A DNA stretch of 64,000 nucleotides from Talaromyces rugulosus (Eukaryota; Ascomycota; Eurotiomycetes; Eurotiales; Trichocomaceae): positions 3,782,001 to 3,846,000 of the forward strand of contig NC_049561.1 in assembly GCF_013368755.1 (NCBI RefSeq), given 5' to 3'. The notes under the pieces were generated by a model. That model made no database searches. It had not been told where the DNA came from and worked only from the letters and a program-made list of their open reading frames with translations. Position 1 is the stretch's first letter; each line of letters starts with the position of its first letter. The translations under genes were made by a program, and so were the position numbers. This document shows, piece by piece, positions 48,276 through 60,400 of this stretch.

Positions 48276-48627
48276 ATGTCGATTGGAGAAACACCCGTTG
48301 CCAATGGGCAAAGCACAGAGAATGGGTAGGTCGACCTTTCCTTTCTGCCAAGGTGTATGCTTGCTGACAATTGTGGTATCGAGCGATAGTCAACCCTCCA
48401 AGCCGGAGGACCAGCAGCAGAAACCGGAGTCTGTCATGGGGGTTTGTGGAAGTACTGGGTATGTACCACCAAGAGATACACTGCACAGACTGACACGGTG
48501 AAATGATAATAGAGGCGATGACCGCGACGACCGCGACGGACCGCACTCTGGGCCATTCCAACCAGAGCCAGAGCGCCCAGTACGAGATGAAGATCTTTTA
48601 AATGTCGGGTCGCAGTTCAACTCCTAG
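48276..48627 (+). CDS. Small hydrophilic protein, unknown function
   Basis: Three exons (48276-48325, 48390-48458, 48513-48627) encode 77 residues. The composition is strongly polar: Gln-, Asp-, Arg- and Pro-rich, with a DDRDDRDG run and no hydrophobic segment, so the product is probably an intrinsically disordered cytosolic or nuclear protein. Donors are GTAGGT and GTATGT; acceptors are TAG. The joins are in phase and end at a single stop. I recognise no family; small stress- or conidiation-induced fungal proteins look similar in composition. A TATA box and a 14-bp repeat array directly upstream suggest strong or regulated expression. Confidence 0.65.
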
Positions 48628-48926
48628 TGCAGCGCTTTAAAATGAGCCTGACCAGAAGAGAACATGTCTTAAGGCCTCTATATCGGATCAGCGGACGTGA
48701 AATCGCAATTAAACAGTTTGATTATTCAAATCGACAAAACAACATTGTTCAGAGAGAAGATTATAGGTCGTCAAAGCAATACACATATCCAACACCGCAT
48801 TGTCGAAACAGCGAGGCGTTTGGACGGTATAGCATCCGACTAAGGATGACGATAAAAGGATTTCATCATGTTGGGGAGGGAAAAAAAATTAGATTGAAAA
48901 TAAAATTGTGTGGCACATACCTTGTT

Positions 48927-49508
48927 TCAGTCATCCGAGTAAGAAACCATTTTGCGTCCAGAATAAGCTTCTCCAACAGGATCAGGCTTGGCCTCAGCCT
49001 CAGCCTCAACGGTTTTTGCGGGGGGTTCAGTGTCGTTAGCGTTTGCTCTTTTATTATCTATCTCAGTCAAGGGCAGCTTTTGATCGTTGTCGACTAGCGA
49101 GTTATCAGGAAGAACATCCATTGCTTCATATTCTTCTTCTTCTTCTTCTTCTTCTTCTTCCTGTTCCTCGCGCAGCCGCTGCCTCTCTCGCAAAAGTGAA
49201 TGGATCTCACTATGCCGAAAGATCTTGACCTGCTCATCCGACAGAGTCCGTTTCACGCCATCCTCGTAATACCCCAGGTCCTCTTCTTCCTCTTCTGTGT
49301 ATTCACCTCCACGATAACCATCGTAGACATCGTTCTCAGTAGCGTTGAAAGGAAACTCGAGGTGCTGGAAATGGTCTGTTTGGAATTTCACAAGGTCTTC
49401 CTGCCAACAAAAAACAAACCCGCGGATTAGCAAACACTAAACTTTTGCAAACATGTCCAGAAAGGAAGAATTTACCATCGTAACTGTCGGGACCTGGATA
49501 CTCTCCAT
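48927..49508 (-). CDS. DUF3807-like acidic fungal protein
   Basis: Two exons (49508-49476, 49400-48927) give 168 residues with the start at MESIQVPTVTM. The core matches conserved fungal proteins of the DUF3807 type: EDLVKFQTDHFQHL near the N-terminus, then LGYYEDGVKRTLSDEQ and IFRHSEIHSLLRERQ. A run of about ten glutamates follows, encoded by a TTC/GAA microsatellite at 49134-49160. The remainder is polar. An in-frame ATG exists at 49688, 60 codons upstream, but the extra residues look non-conserved. The function is unknown. The highly acidic, helical character suggests a nuclear or nucleolar scaffold, which is only a guess. Confidence 0.75.
49134..49160. repeat. TTC/TCT trinucleotide microsatellite
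   Basis: About nine TCT/TTC units within the DUF3807-like gene encode polyglutamate on the minus strand. The length is expected to vary between strains. Confidence 0.8.
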
Positions 49509-50501
49509 GGCGAGTACAGGTCCAATAGGACATAGAACTGAGCGCGTTTTGTGGCGTTCATCAAGGATGAACGTCGGGATTTCGTTTGAGCCGGAGCTGA
49601 TGTGGGGCCGGCCAACCCTTTGTTTGCCTGATTTCTCCGGCACCAACCAAGAGGCATGATTATTTCCACCTGTACTACTATCCACCATTTTGAGTCTGAA
49701 TTAGAATTTGAAACAAAAACCCCCCCATGTTTAAAATGATAATAGAGTAGTTATTGTTCCGGTTACTGGTATAAACCTTAATGCAGGACCAATCCACAGG
49801 TGACATCAAAATTACCCTTGCATCCATGCCCAACACCATCTCACCACACGTGGCTTATGTACTCGTGTGTCATTTTTATGTTCCTAAAAAGGAAATTTCA
49901 ATATTTCCCCGATTGGGAACGAGTTCGCAACAGCCGCTGAAAGTTGCTGCGCCAATTTCCACGTTAGAAAACCCAATATATAAATTCATGTTGTAGATAA
50001 TAGTTTATGTACCTAATAACCTCTATTCACATCATTCCACAAACAAGGTCGCAGAGAAACAAGATACCGACAATAATACCTCAAGACGAAAACGCAAACA
50101 CAATAAATGTACAGTGTTGAACCACAATGCAACGAGGTATCTTGTATCGGCTCGTTCAGATAAGCACGCTCGTGAATAAACAAATCCTTCGAAATATGTC
50201 AAAAACAAAAGTAAAAAACAAGCCCTAGCTAGGGTCGACAGCCCAATGCAAGTGAGAAGAAGAAGTAATATGGTGAGAAAAAAAGAAATAGAAAAAAAAC
50301 CACGATGCACTTTCTTCTTGCTGGTTCGTGAAGTCGGCTATAATTCTTTACGCCGAGTATAATAATGTATAGCACAGTCAAATGACGAAATTCCGACAGA
50401 ATTATATAATGGTGTTTCGAGTCGTCATTGGCGAGTCGTATAGATAATGAGAATATGGCCAGAAATTAAAACGAATTGGTCGTCGCAGACGACGATCTTT
50501 C
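49509..50501. other. Intergenic, no gene recognised
   Basis: DUF3807-like gene promoter and 3' flank of the DUF3431 gene. AT-rich, with short feature-free frames only. Confidence 0.4.
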
Positions 50502-51631
50502 TCAAGGCATGATGGGGGTCAAGATCTCGCCCGAGGGCAGAGGACCACACCAGCCGTAGTTGTCACAGCGGCACTGTTCGAGGCGGGGGCAGCTACAAGT
50601 AGATGTTAGTATCATTATGGCAGAAGAAGAAGAAAAAAAACAAGTACGTACTTCACAGGCTCCATTCCAAACAGAACGTGCCAGAGTTTTTCAATAGTCC
50701 AACCGATTCCGTAGCTGTCAGTAAAGTCGGTGTTGGCAGCCCAGTTGAGGATACGTTCGTAGGCTTCACGCGGGCGGGCCTGGATGCGCTCGCGGGTCAC
50801 GACAAATTGACCGCAACACAGGTGGCCGACCCTCTCGGGGACCTGGTCCATTGGCACCTGCAGCAGATGCGAGTACAGCTGGAAAAAGGCATTGTTAACA
50901 TAGGCGTACTCGTCATCGACAGGCTCCCGGTGGACGGGGACAAGGGTGTTGGGGCAGCCAGGAATGCCAGTGCATCGCAAGTTGACAAAGCCGTTGGCGT
51001 CGACCGATTCGTAGCGGAGGAAGCGCAATGCAGTACTCGTCTTGGGGCCAAACAGCTCGTTATGCCATTGATCATCGTTGGCGTGGACGAAGATGACGTA
51101 GGGGGGTAGGGAGTCGTAATATTGCGTAATGTAGGTCAGGTATGCAGCAGCCTCGTGGCCCTGGGTGGTGGCGGGAACCAGCAGGCCCTCTTCGGTTTCA
51201 GGCTCCATGCTGTAAACGAAAGGCGTGCATCCACTAGATGCAGATTAGTAGGTGTATAGGCGGAAAGTGGACACGTATAACGTTACTAGTCTTGACAGAA
51301 GGGCAGGAGCCAGTCGATGTTTTCTCCTCTCGTCTTTGGGACGACAATTGCACGGTCTTCGGCGGTTATTGTTCGGTTTTCGGGCACATAGTTTGGAGAA
51401 ATATAAAAGCCTGCAGGAGGTGACACACGGCGGTTAGCCAGATGTTTTTTTTAAGGGGTGGGCAAGTGTTTGTGGTTCTCTCTCTCTCTCTCTCTCACCT
51501 TTATTGTTGTTGCCAGTAACAGGTAGCCAGCTATAGACGGAACAGAAGTAGAGGAAGACGCAGGCGGCAGCGAGAAACTTGAGCAGCGTCGAGATGCGCG
51601 AGCGGTGATAGTGATCGCGAAAGGAGGCCAT
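50502..51631 (-). CDS. DUF3431-type type II membrane protein
   Basis: Four exons (51631-51499, 51410-51287, 51233-50652, 50592-50502) encode 309 residues. A short basic N-terminus (MASFRDHYHRSR) is followed by one membrane anchor (about residues 17-34), giving a lumenal or extracellular body. Family features are ENIDWLLPFCQDYGCTPFVYS, YLTYITQYYDSLPPYVIFVHAND-type strands, LCCGQFVVTRERI, and a W-x-IEKLWHVLFG segment. These belong to the fungal DUF3431 group, thought to resemble glycosyltransferases, with conserved aspartates but no assigned activity. The last exon encodes a Cys-rich tail (CPRLEQCRCDNYGWCG). Intron 1 begins directly with a (GA)n run. Golgi localisation is an inference. Confidence 0.82.
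51478..51496. repeat. CT/GA dinucleotide microsatellite in intron 1
   Basis: A run of CT dinucleotides at the very start of intron 1 of the minus-strand DUF3431 gene, so that the donor reads GTGAGAGAGA. Length variation here could affect splicing. Confidence 0.75.
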
Positions 51632-51782
51632 CTCGTGAAAATTTCGGGGGGTAATGGTGCTGGCAGGTGGGACGATTGAGGATGGTCTGGTCAGTGTACT
51701 ACACTGACATGACTGCTCGACCGGGGCGTCGCGAAGAGGGTTGAGGAGAGCAACACGAGGGATCGAGAGTCGAGAAAGCCAG

Positions 51783-51840
51783 TAGTAGCAGCGGCAGTAG
51801 TAGTAGTAGCAGCAGCAGCAGTATCAGCAGTAGTGGTAGT
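51783..51840. repeat. AGT/AGC trinucleotide repeat
   Basis: Imperfect AGT/AGC/GGC trinucleotides about 150 bp upstream of the DUF3431 start. It lies in non-coding DNA between divergent genes. Confidence 0.8.
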
Positions 51841-52993
51841 GTGCACCGCAGCCGCGATAAAAATTATATAAGGCGATCGTGGCCAGGAGAAGAATTAAGG
51901 TATGCTGCGTGGCCAAGGAGGCGTTACGTACGCTCGCGACGACCAGCCCCGAGGCTGGAGTGGGGCGACATGGGTCGGCGGGCCAATGGGGGCGCGCAAG
52001 GCCGGCAGCGTACGTCGCCACTCGCCGCTCGCGGTTTTTGTACGAGCGCTTTCGGCTCAGGAGGCAGGAGCCCCCCTGGCCGCGCGCCATTGGCCAGGCG
52101 CGGCCCGAGTGGGGCCTGCTGCCCATCGCTCCTGCCGTGTGAAGAGTCCGGCGGCTTGGCACCCTGATTGGCGGAGCTCGCTTGGCGGGCCGCGGCTGCT
52201 TCATCGGGCTTGGCGGCTTGGCACGCGGGTCCTGCAGTGCGCCAAGATCCCACTAGGAGCTGATCGGGCCAGTGGCACGGGGGCTGCCGCCGTTTCATTT
52301 GCTGCCGCCTTTCTGCCCCAACCTGCAAATACCAAATTGCAGTTCCAGCCTGCGGTATGTGTATTACTGTAAGCCGTACCAGCGAAATACCACCGCGTAC
52401 CAGATACCAGATACCAGATGCCGCTCCCCCACTCGCAAACACGGTTTTGTACCTTGTACCGACAATGGACGCAAAGCACTATACGGAGTAACTGCGTATT
52501 GAATATTAAATACGCTGTCTCTGGCCCTCCCCAGTCGTGCCAAGCCCTCCCGGCTCAGCCAAGGCAACGCTTAACTCGACACTGCTCCTATAGCGTCCAG
52601 CGGGCTCTTGGCACTGGCCCGCAGACAAAGATAGTAGCTGAGCCAAGCCCAACACTTGCACCTGACTGCTGAGCGCTTGACAGCCTCCGACTCCACACAC
52701 CCTTCCTCCCTCTTTTTTCCCCCCCTAACTCCCCCTCGCACTGTTGTTTCCCCGGTAGTGCGGCTTGCGTTATCGTTCTTAAAGCCATAAGGCGGCCTGT
52801 CTTTTTTCTTTATCCTTCTCCGATCGACTTTGCTCGTCCCTCTTCCACACCACCTCCCCTAAGCACCCGTCGACCCGTCCATCGACCATCCGATTTGCAT
52901 CCGACATTCATGCCGCTTACTTTATTCACTCGTTAAATCGTTGTTTGGTTTCTTTTCCTTTCTGTCCCTCATTTGTCGTTTGCGACTGCATCC
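51841..52993. promoter_or_regulatory. GC-rich divergent promoter region
   Basis: About 1.15 kb upstream of the acyltransferase gene. The left half (51900-52300) is markedly GC-rich and contains several long but featureless overlapping frames on both strands. It includes a short CCAGATA triplication at 52397-52420 and one TACGGAGTA word (52482-52490). A long pyrimidine-rich leader (52700-52990) precedes the start. No protein family is recognised. Confidence 0.4.
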
Positions 52994-54494
52994 ATGTCGG
53001 ATCAGTATTTCTACACCCGCGTGTGGGAGAGCATTCCTAATGCTCTCCCATGGAGCAGCGGTGGTGACCCCAACGCAAAGGGTGATCCCCGGAAAACCGT
53101 CAAATGGATCGATGTACGTCGCGTCAGCAAGACGAGAGAGAAGGCGAAAAAAAACTGACTTGATTTAGGGCCTTCGAGGTATTGCGTCCATCATGGTGGT
53201 CATGACCCATCTGGCCAGATCATGGGACTACGACCTCTTCTCCCCCCGCGATAACGAAGAAGCATCGCCACGCTTGCTCCAGCAGATCGTCCTGCGCATT
53301 CCGTGGCAGGGCCGTCTGGGTGTCACCATCTTCGCTTTCCTGACCGGATACGTGTGTGCGTTGAAACCGATGAAACAAGCCCGCGCTGGCAACCACGATG
53401 GCGCCTTCGTCACCATTGCAAAAAGTGCCTTTCGTCGCCCACCTCGTCTGATGCTGCCCGCCACTCTTGCCATGTGCATTTCGTGGACGCTTGCTCAGTT
53501 TGGCGCCTACACCGTGGGTAACCGCTGCGATTCGGGCTGGACCCGCGCTGCCTCGCCCGACCTCGAGGACAGCCTCTACAAGGAAGTCATTCGTCTTTTC
53601 AAGAACTTTTTGATCGCCTGGACCAACACCGACTTCAGGATTCACATGGTCTACGACGAGCACCAGTGGGCGCTGCTGCCTTTGCTCAAATGCTCTATGC
53701 TGATTTTCATCGTTTGTGCCGCAACTGCCCTGTGCAAGTACCGCTGGCGTTTGTTTATCTGCTCGATTCTTGTGTTGTACTTCCACCAGGACAACCAACT
53801 CGACCGCGAAACCTTCCAGATCCAGGCTCTGTACGGGATGATTTTGAGTGATTTGTCCTACGAGCAGCGCTACAAGGACTTCATGCAGAGTGCAACCTGG
53901 CGATGGCCGCGCCGCATTGTTGCCTGGCTCTTACTTGCCGGGGGTCTTTTCATCTGCTCCTATCCCGGCGAACACCCCGAGTGGGCGCCATGGTCTGAAC
54001 GCATGGCTCAAATCGCACCCTACTTGTTCCCCGAAGGAACAAACTGGGCAAAGCGCTGGACGGCGATCGGAATCGACCTATTCATCATGTCCATCTTCCT
54101 CACGCACTGGTCCAAAGAGTTTCTATCGAGCACTGTTCTCCTGTGGCTGGGCAAGCAGAGTTTTGCCGTCTACCTGCTTCACGGCACTTTGTTGCGCACC
54201 GTGTTGGTCTGGATTCTGTACGGCATCACGGGCCAGCCCTGGGTTTCTTCGACTGACGACGAGGGCAACGTAATCCCGCCGCCATGGCTTCCACACCGCG
54301 GGCCATGGGTATTTGCCATCGGCATCCCCTGTTGGTTGGTTTTCCTGTACTCGTGTGCTAGCCTGTGGACCAACTATGTCGATCCGCTCTGTGCCAAAAT
54401 TACGATGAAGATTGAAAAGACCTTTTTCGAAGAAGAGGATGAAAAGGGCCCCGAACTGATTCCCATGGCTAGCCGGCCGATGCCTACAACTTGA
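52994..54494 (+). CDS. Membrane acyltransferase, family 3
   Basis: Two exons (52994-53113 and 53169-54494) give 481 residues. The N-terminal motif WIDGLRGIASIMVVMTHLARSWDY is the acyltransferase-3 signature (D-G-LRG-IA-xxVVxxH), with the catalytic-type histidine in the first membrane helix and the split intron falling exactly at ID/GLRG. R-I-P-W-x-GRLGVTIFAFLTGYV and FRRPPRLMLPATLAM follow. About ten membrane segments are visible, ending with LLWLGKQSFAVYLLHGTLLRTVL. Such enzymes transfer acyl groups to sugars, glycolipids or secondary metabolites. The acceptor cannot be inferred from the neighbours. Confidence 0.92.
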
Positions 54495-57400
54495 TCTAGT
54501 TGCCATAATGAGGTAATGTCTACTACACCTTGCATGGATTGTACAATTAATTCTACGCATTCCAACATTTTTCTCTTTTCGTTTCATCATGCTCGATTCC
54601 TGTAAATTTTGGGTCTCCCAAGTGCATTCGGCCTGTTACATTCATTTCTCACTACTACTACTTCTTTTTTATCCTTTTTGACATCTGTTTGGCGGAACAC
54701 AACTTCAGCGCTCCGTTGTTTGAAAGCGATAGATACATACGCATACTTTTTTTTTCCAATGTCTGTACATATTATACATCTAACGTCTAATCAACGCACT
54801 TCTTTCAATCTCTCTCTGTCCAGTCTAATAATGCCACCTCGTCAACGGCCCCTGACCAGCCAGCACGTCATAATGGAGAAGCATCACATAATTGTTCCTC
54901 TTACGTCTCCCTCCCGCCCGCTAACCCAAAACAGATCGGCCCGCTCTTATCGATAAGCCGTCGCATCAATCTACGACTGTATCTCCACGTGCCAACGGCC
55001 GATCATACTATATGCCCGTATTGGTATGATACCTGTATGTTTTCTTCCTTCTGTAACATTACCGTTTCATGTACAGGGCGGGTTCGTCGCAGCAACCCCG
55101 ATCCGGCTGATGGCATTAATATCGAAATTATAGATTGCTATTGATATTATAATAAGAACCAAGTGTTAAGTTGCTGTCAACAAAAAGAAAATCCCTGCTT
55201 GCTGACCGATTCCGCCTAGTTATTTGTGATCCCCTTTTTCTATTCGTTTATTTGTTTTCGCCAAGGTCTTGCAGGTCAGCATGGCTTTCTCTTATAGGTT
55301 GCCAAGGAATCTAGCGATTGATTGAAATTGGATTCCGGCCTTGCCGAGTCCTTTGGGTCCTCGGCATTAATCTTGTTTCGTTTCGACTTTAAAAATTTAC
55401 GAGTCAAATTTACGAGTCATTCATTTACCGAGTACTATTATTATTCGGTTTAAAGCTAAATGCGTCATTTGTCTGCTTTTAGTTTCTTTTTACAGTCGTA
55501 TATGATGATAATACGAGGTATGTTGATACTACTACATCGTGATTCAGTATATTCAACCTATACAAAAAAAAAATCGACGAAAACGGCGACTCTTATCTCT
55601 CGGGGGTACTCCGTAGGAACCAGGAACAAGCTAATGTGCCTCGAATATCAAATAGTTTAGGAGTACTCCGTACTACTACGTCGAGTTACACTCGACACTG
55701 CTGATCTTTTTGGTCTGTTCGTTTTCGGCGCGATAGACCGACGATCATCGAAAAAACTCTGGAACTTGCCGGACCGGCACTCGGTTGATTCTTTTCCTTT
55801 TCCTTCTCCGTTGGATTTTGGCGATTTTACTACGGAGTTTTTTTTTTTTCTTTTTTTTTTTTTTAAATAATTAATAATGCATTCTAATAGTCAGTGTGAA
55901 TATGCAGTCGGGTTTGGAATTTTGCTTTTGCCGCGGGAACAATGGAATATTCCAAGTACGTAGTCTTTTTTTTTAAAGGACAGCTGGTCTAAACTAGACT
56001 GTCCCCGCATGTGCCTGTCAACCATCATTAGCCCCTGTTGGTACTCCGTAGAATCAAAATGACCTACATATACATATACATATATATATATTTTTTTTTT
56101 ACTATTGTGCGTAGTATGGAGTACCGGAGTGTTCCGTATAGAGCAGTAGATTCAAATTTCAAAGTGATTTTCCGTTACGTTCGTATATTTTTTTTCCTTT
56201 TTTTTGGGAGAAAATCATCCAAACCCTAACATCCGAGCCTCTGGTCCCATTATTTGTGTCGATCATCGACATAATAATAATACTAGAACCAGCGTTTCAA
56301 AGCCCCTAAACCGGCTACTATTATTTGAAAAGACCAATTATTTATCAATACGTATACGGAGTATAGGGGCCAAAAGACACAAACTGGGAAACCCATAAGT
56401 TACACTAGACCCGCGGTGGCGCCATGGCGCAAAAGCTTAAAAACGCCAACCCAACGGGACCAAAAACAAGAGGGAACAAACGAAACATGTGAAAAAATGT
56501 GGCGTTCGCGGAGTTAAGACGATGACGCGTACATATTCCGGGGTTTTATTGTTTTGCCTTTTTTTTGGCATGGCCATGAATGGGATTGTTTTGTGCGGCT
56601 CCCTTTCGTATCCATTAGTACAAAGTAAAAAATATAAAAAAAACTTGGCTGGTAATAATTATTAATTTATTAGTCGTTATTAATTTCCAGATTGAAATTT
56701 TTTCTGGGTCCGAGTGCTTTCGGACCGTCATGATTGGACGCCCAGTATCAGCGCGGATAGATTTTTTTTATTTCCTGATGTGGAAGCCCAAAGGTCACGC
56801 GAGGTCTAGATAAGAGAAAAACTTTACTAACAATTCTAATAAAACTGACATTTGGACCCGAGCTTGGACTGATTGGTCTATTTGCTGGGTTTACGATTCA
56901 GGGATGATATGGCAGGATTGAGAGGAATATACGAATAGTAGCAGATGGTTATGCATGTAACTTACAAAGTACGGATACTCAAATGTGTCAATTGATGTAT
57001 TGAATTTCTTGTTCTTCTAGAACAGTCATAAAGATTGGTGGTGCCAGCTCCATCTGCTAGGGCTGAAGTGGGTACGTCAAATATGTCTTGAATAGAAGAG
57101 ACGAGTCTGATCTATAATTAGTCTGGGCCAGAGCACGTCAGCACGTCTTGGGATGGGCTTTTTGAAATAGTTGATATATTATTTACCAGTTTGCGATGTA
57201 TTCGCAATGTTAGTTAAAGAAATTGTCTTTATTTAAAGGGACTTTTAATGTTTGAATATAGATGTATTGATTATGTGTCGTGCTGTACACCACACAAAAC
57301 AATTAACCGGTTGTTAGTTTAGAATGGGAATGTTTTAACTTTAATCAATATTGAATAGACAGATTAGACCTCTGAAAATAACATTGAAGTATGTCTTGCT

Positions 57401-58882
57401 TATATTCAATGTTGTACATGTACATTGATTACCTATATAAGGCTTATATGACTTTTACACGTATCTGTATGCCCATGTATTCAATGTTTTACATATGCAT
57501 ATAGATATATATATTGATGACATCTAGAATAATGCCTACCAGGATGCCCAAGGAATATGGTATAATCAAGGGGTATAATCAAGGAGACCGTAGGGACTCA
57601 AGAAAATATAAAGAGGCAAGATTCATGTATTTAACCCGTTGGGGTCTACATAGCGTCGCAACAAAGGGGAAGCTACACCAGACGGTAATTGAAATTTACT
57701 ACTACTATATGACATCTAGACATATTTGATTCTTCAAATGTTACTTTGCATCAATCTTACATGTACCGCCAAATTTTCAAATGTTCAATGCTGAGCAGTA
57801 CAAGCTACATGCACCACTATATATATCGTATTACCTGCCGTTCCAAACAGCCACATTTTCACCTTCAACTCGATTTAGACCAATTGGTATGGGTAAGTTC
57901 GACGATTTGCATTAAGATTTATTAAAATTATACATCCACATGTCTACATCTATTTGGGTTCTTTACTCCCAGTCCAAACCGAAAACACTCCATGCCCTAT
58001 TTACACAAGTAAACACGTGGCCGCAAAACATGTTACAATTTACAATTCAGCACCAGACATAGATACAGAGTATATAAAACTGTGTATTTCCTTAGTATAC
58101 TGTCACACTATCCAGTAGTCAGCACAAAATCTAAATGCATCTGTAACATTGAAACCAACGACGAAATCACGACAAATAAGTCTCGATCTCGTAACCCCCA
58201 GCCATATCTATTGCTCACTCAAAATACGCACTTAAATTACACATAAATTTCATTACTCCATTTTATTTCACGTATAAACAGGCCGGACCAACTTCTACAT
58301 ATAGAAAGTGGAAACCACACGGTAGTGAAGATCGTCAAAACCTACGACTCGGGATAAAATCCGACTCAATCAATCAGAAACCCACAATCCGGCCAATTGC
58401 AACGTTCTCATTTTGCCGCTCAATCGCGATGGAAAGGAAAAGAAAGTCGTACCACGTTAGCGACGTTGTAGGTGGCGGGTAGATCAGTGGAGAAGAGGAT
58501 GAAATGAAACATCCTTCGGGCAACAAATTATCCGTGTTGCTTGTCTCATGTCGAGTCAGTCGATCTGCAGATTACTCCGTACATGTAATAGAGTAAAGAT
58601 ATTACCATGTTGTTATTACAGTCAGTATCAAATTGCAATAACCGATCGGATAGTAATATTCATGTTATTTACTCCGTACCCAAAACCCAGAAGCGTACCG
58701 GTACTCCTTAGGAATAAAAAGTTGACCTGTTGCGTCCCTCCCGTGAACGAGACCGATAATCGGTGCTAGTCAATCGATATCTAGGACCCGCCGTCTAATA
58801 AGAACCAGTCTAACCCAAGCTATAATACAACGATAAGTGAGTGGCCTGATCGTGACCTTGATCTATACTTTAGTTTCTCAAC
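54495..58882. other. 4.4-kb AT-rich gene-free region
   Basis: No open frame above about 115 codons and none with recognisable content. T-runs are frequent (55840-55864, 56089-56100, 56189-56208). The palindromic 9-mer TACTCCGTA/TACGGAGTA occurs at 55607, 55664, 56042, 56355, 58573 and 58670. Between 57360 and 57520 several ATGTA/TACAT words alternate. No terminal inverted repeats or transposase frames were found. It may be an old degraded insertion or a long non-coding regulatory region. Confidence 0.45.
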
Positions 58883-59627
58883 TCAAGCTGTGTTCTTGCG
58901 AGAACGACCTTTCAATGTCGACAGTGCCTTGCGCAAGCTGCCCATTCGTCGTGGGGCATGCTGATTGTCTTGCTGATAAAAGGGATCGTTTTTAAAGTCT
59001 TCATCCGTGAATTTCTACTGCCATGTTAACTCTGACACAAATATCAAGAAACGAAAAAAGACTCACCTCGCCAAATGGTTTTGGAAACAGCCCATGCGTT
59101 TTACTCATCATATTATCTCCTTCGGCATATGAATACGTCTGTCCCTCTGGGTCTGTCATGCCCGGCGGGTAAAACGCCACTCCGTCCAGTGGACGATGTC
59201 GATACACGCTATCCATGATCTTGTACATGGGCGTCGCCCTCAGCGCCTCTTCATTTGAATCCTTGACTGCCTCAAGCGGACTGCGTTGGCTGTACACATT
59301 GCGTTCCGGATACACGGCATCATACGGGCCTTCGTGGTGGTACTGCAGGATGCTGGCATTGTCCAACTGGTCGATAATGTCTGGATTGACCCGGTTCTTG
59401 CGATACCGACTACTTCCACCACCACCGTGGCGATGCGCCTGCGTCTTTCGTCGCTGCACGTTCTGCTGCTGCCTCAAGGTATCCCGAATCTCATTCCGGC
59501 TCTGCTCGATGGACGATGCGGGCAACGAGTTGGACCGGTGGCGTTCAAGCGACGATCCGAGAGAGCTCATTCGATTGCGGAAGGGGTTCTTGTCCTCGGG
59601 GAACGCGCGTGTGGCCGGACTGTCCAT
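58883..59627 (-). CDS. Pal1-like conserved fungal protein
   Basis: Two exons (59627-59067, 59014-58883) give 230 residues from MDSPATRAF. A start nine codons upstream (MYSTVQSSD) is also possible. The body is basic and polar with SSLERHRSNSLPASSIEQSR, then DIIDQLDNASILQYHHEGPYDAVYPERN, which echoes the D-x-IDxLD...FHHDGPFDACxPHRN core of Pal1 cell-morphology proteins. LEAVKDSNEEALRATP and DGVAFYPPGMTD follow. Exon 2 supplies a basic tail (RKALSTLKGRSRKN). Pal1 localises to growing tips and the cortex in fission yeast. Whether this is a true Pal1 or a separate relative is uncertain. Confidence 0.7.
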
Positions 59628-60400
59628 ATCGGATGATTGCACAGTACTATACAAATTCGTTTTTTTTTTTTTTCGTTATCTCGATAGAAGCCCGGGAGCA
59701 GTGGTATGTATGTAGAATATGTAGGATTCCTGATCGGTTTCAAAACTGCGGGCACGGAGGAAGTAAAGAAAAAAAAAAGTCACGAGGACTCTTCTTCCGG
59801 CACTGCCCTTGCCCATGACGTGGATGCCTGATGCGTCCCTCTCCGAATCTTCGCTATGACCTCACGGTGCCCCGCCCTATCGCCATTTAGGGACTAGGGC
59901 TTCCGCAAGCGGCCGGTGACATGTATTATGATTGGCTGGCGGTGTTGATGTGCCCCGCTTCTGCCAAGCCTGCTGTTCTAGACTGGCCTCAGGCAGAACT
60001 ATTTTTTTTTATACAACTGTATATAGCAGGATTTGTAGTCGAGTAAGTAGTATATACCAGTCGACGGATACTACATGTATCGATGGGAATGTCGGCTAAT
60101 CGGGTTTTCCTTTTTCTAGTGATAGTAGCATGATATTGTAGCATCTCTCGACTAAACTATTGTTAAATAGGGACTGTTTGATCGTAATATCTAGTTCAGC
60201 TCATTTCTCAAAGGGCCTGTATCTACTAGCGAATTACATCAATTCTAATGGTATAGATAGTACAACTCCGTATGTACAAAGGACTGAGTCTGGATTGTGA
60301 ATCCATATCTTGGCATTCCGCTATCCCCGATCCAGCCTCCCCACTCCAAAACTACAAGACGACCTCGCCGCAACTGGTCTCGATTAAAGCACAACCATCA
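59628..60400. other. Divergent promoter of Pal1-like gene and USB1
   Basis: About 770 bp between divergent starts. No gene is supported. In-frame codons extend upstream of the USB1 start to 60272, but the conserved-looking N-terminus begins at 60401. Confidence 0.4.

Noticed and set aside
50603..51109. 168-codon frame antisense to the DUF3431 gene
   Set aside because: Shadow of a spliced gene whose exon joins and family motifs are clear on the minus strand.
51902..52442. Long overlapping open frames on both strands in the GC-rich promoter
   Set aside because: GC-driven absence of stops. The content is Arg/Ala/Gly-rich in several frames with no family match, and it lies between divergent genes.
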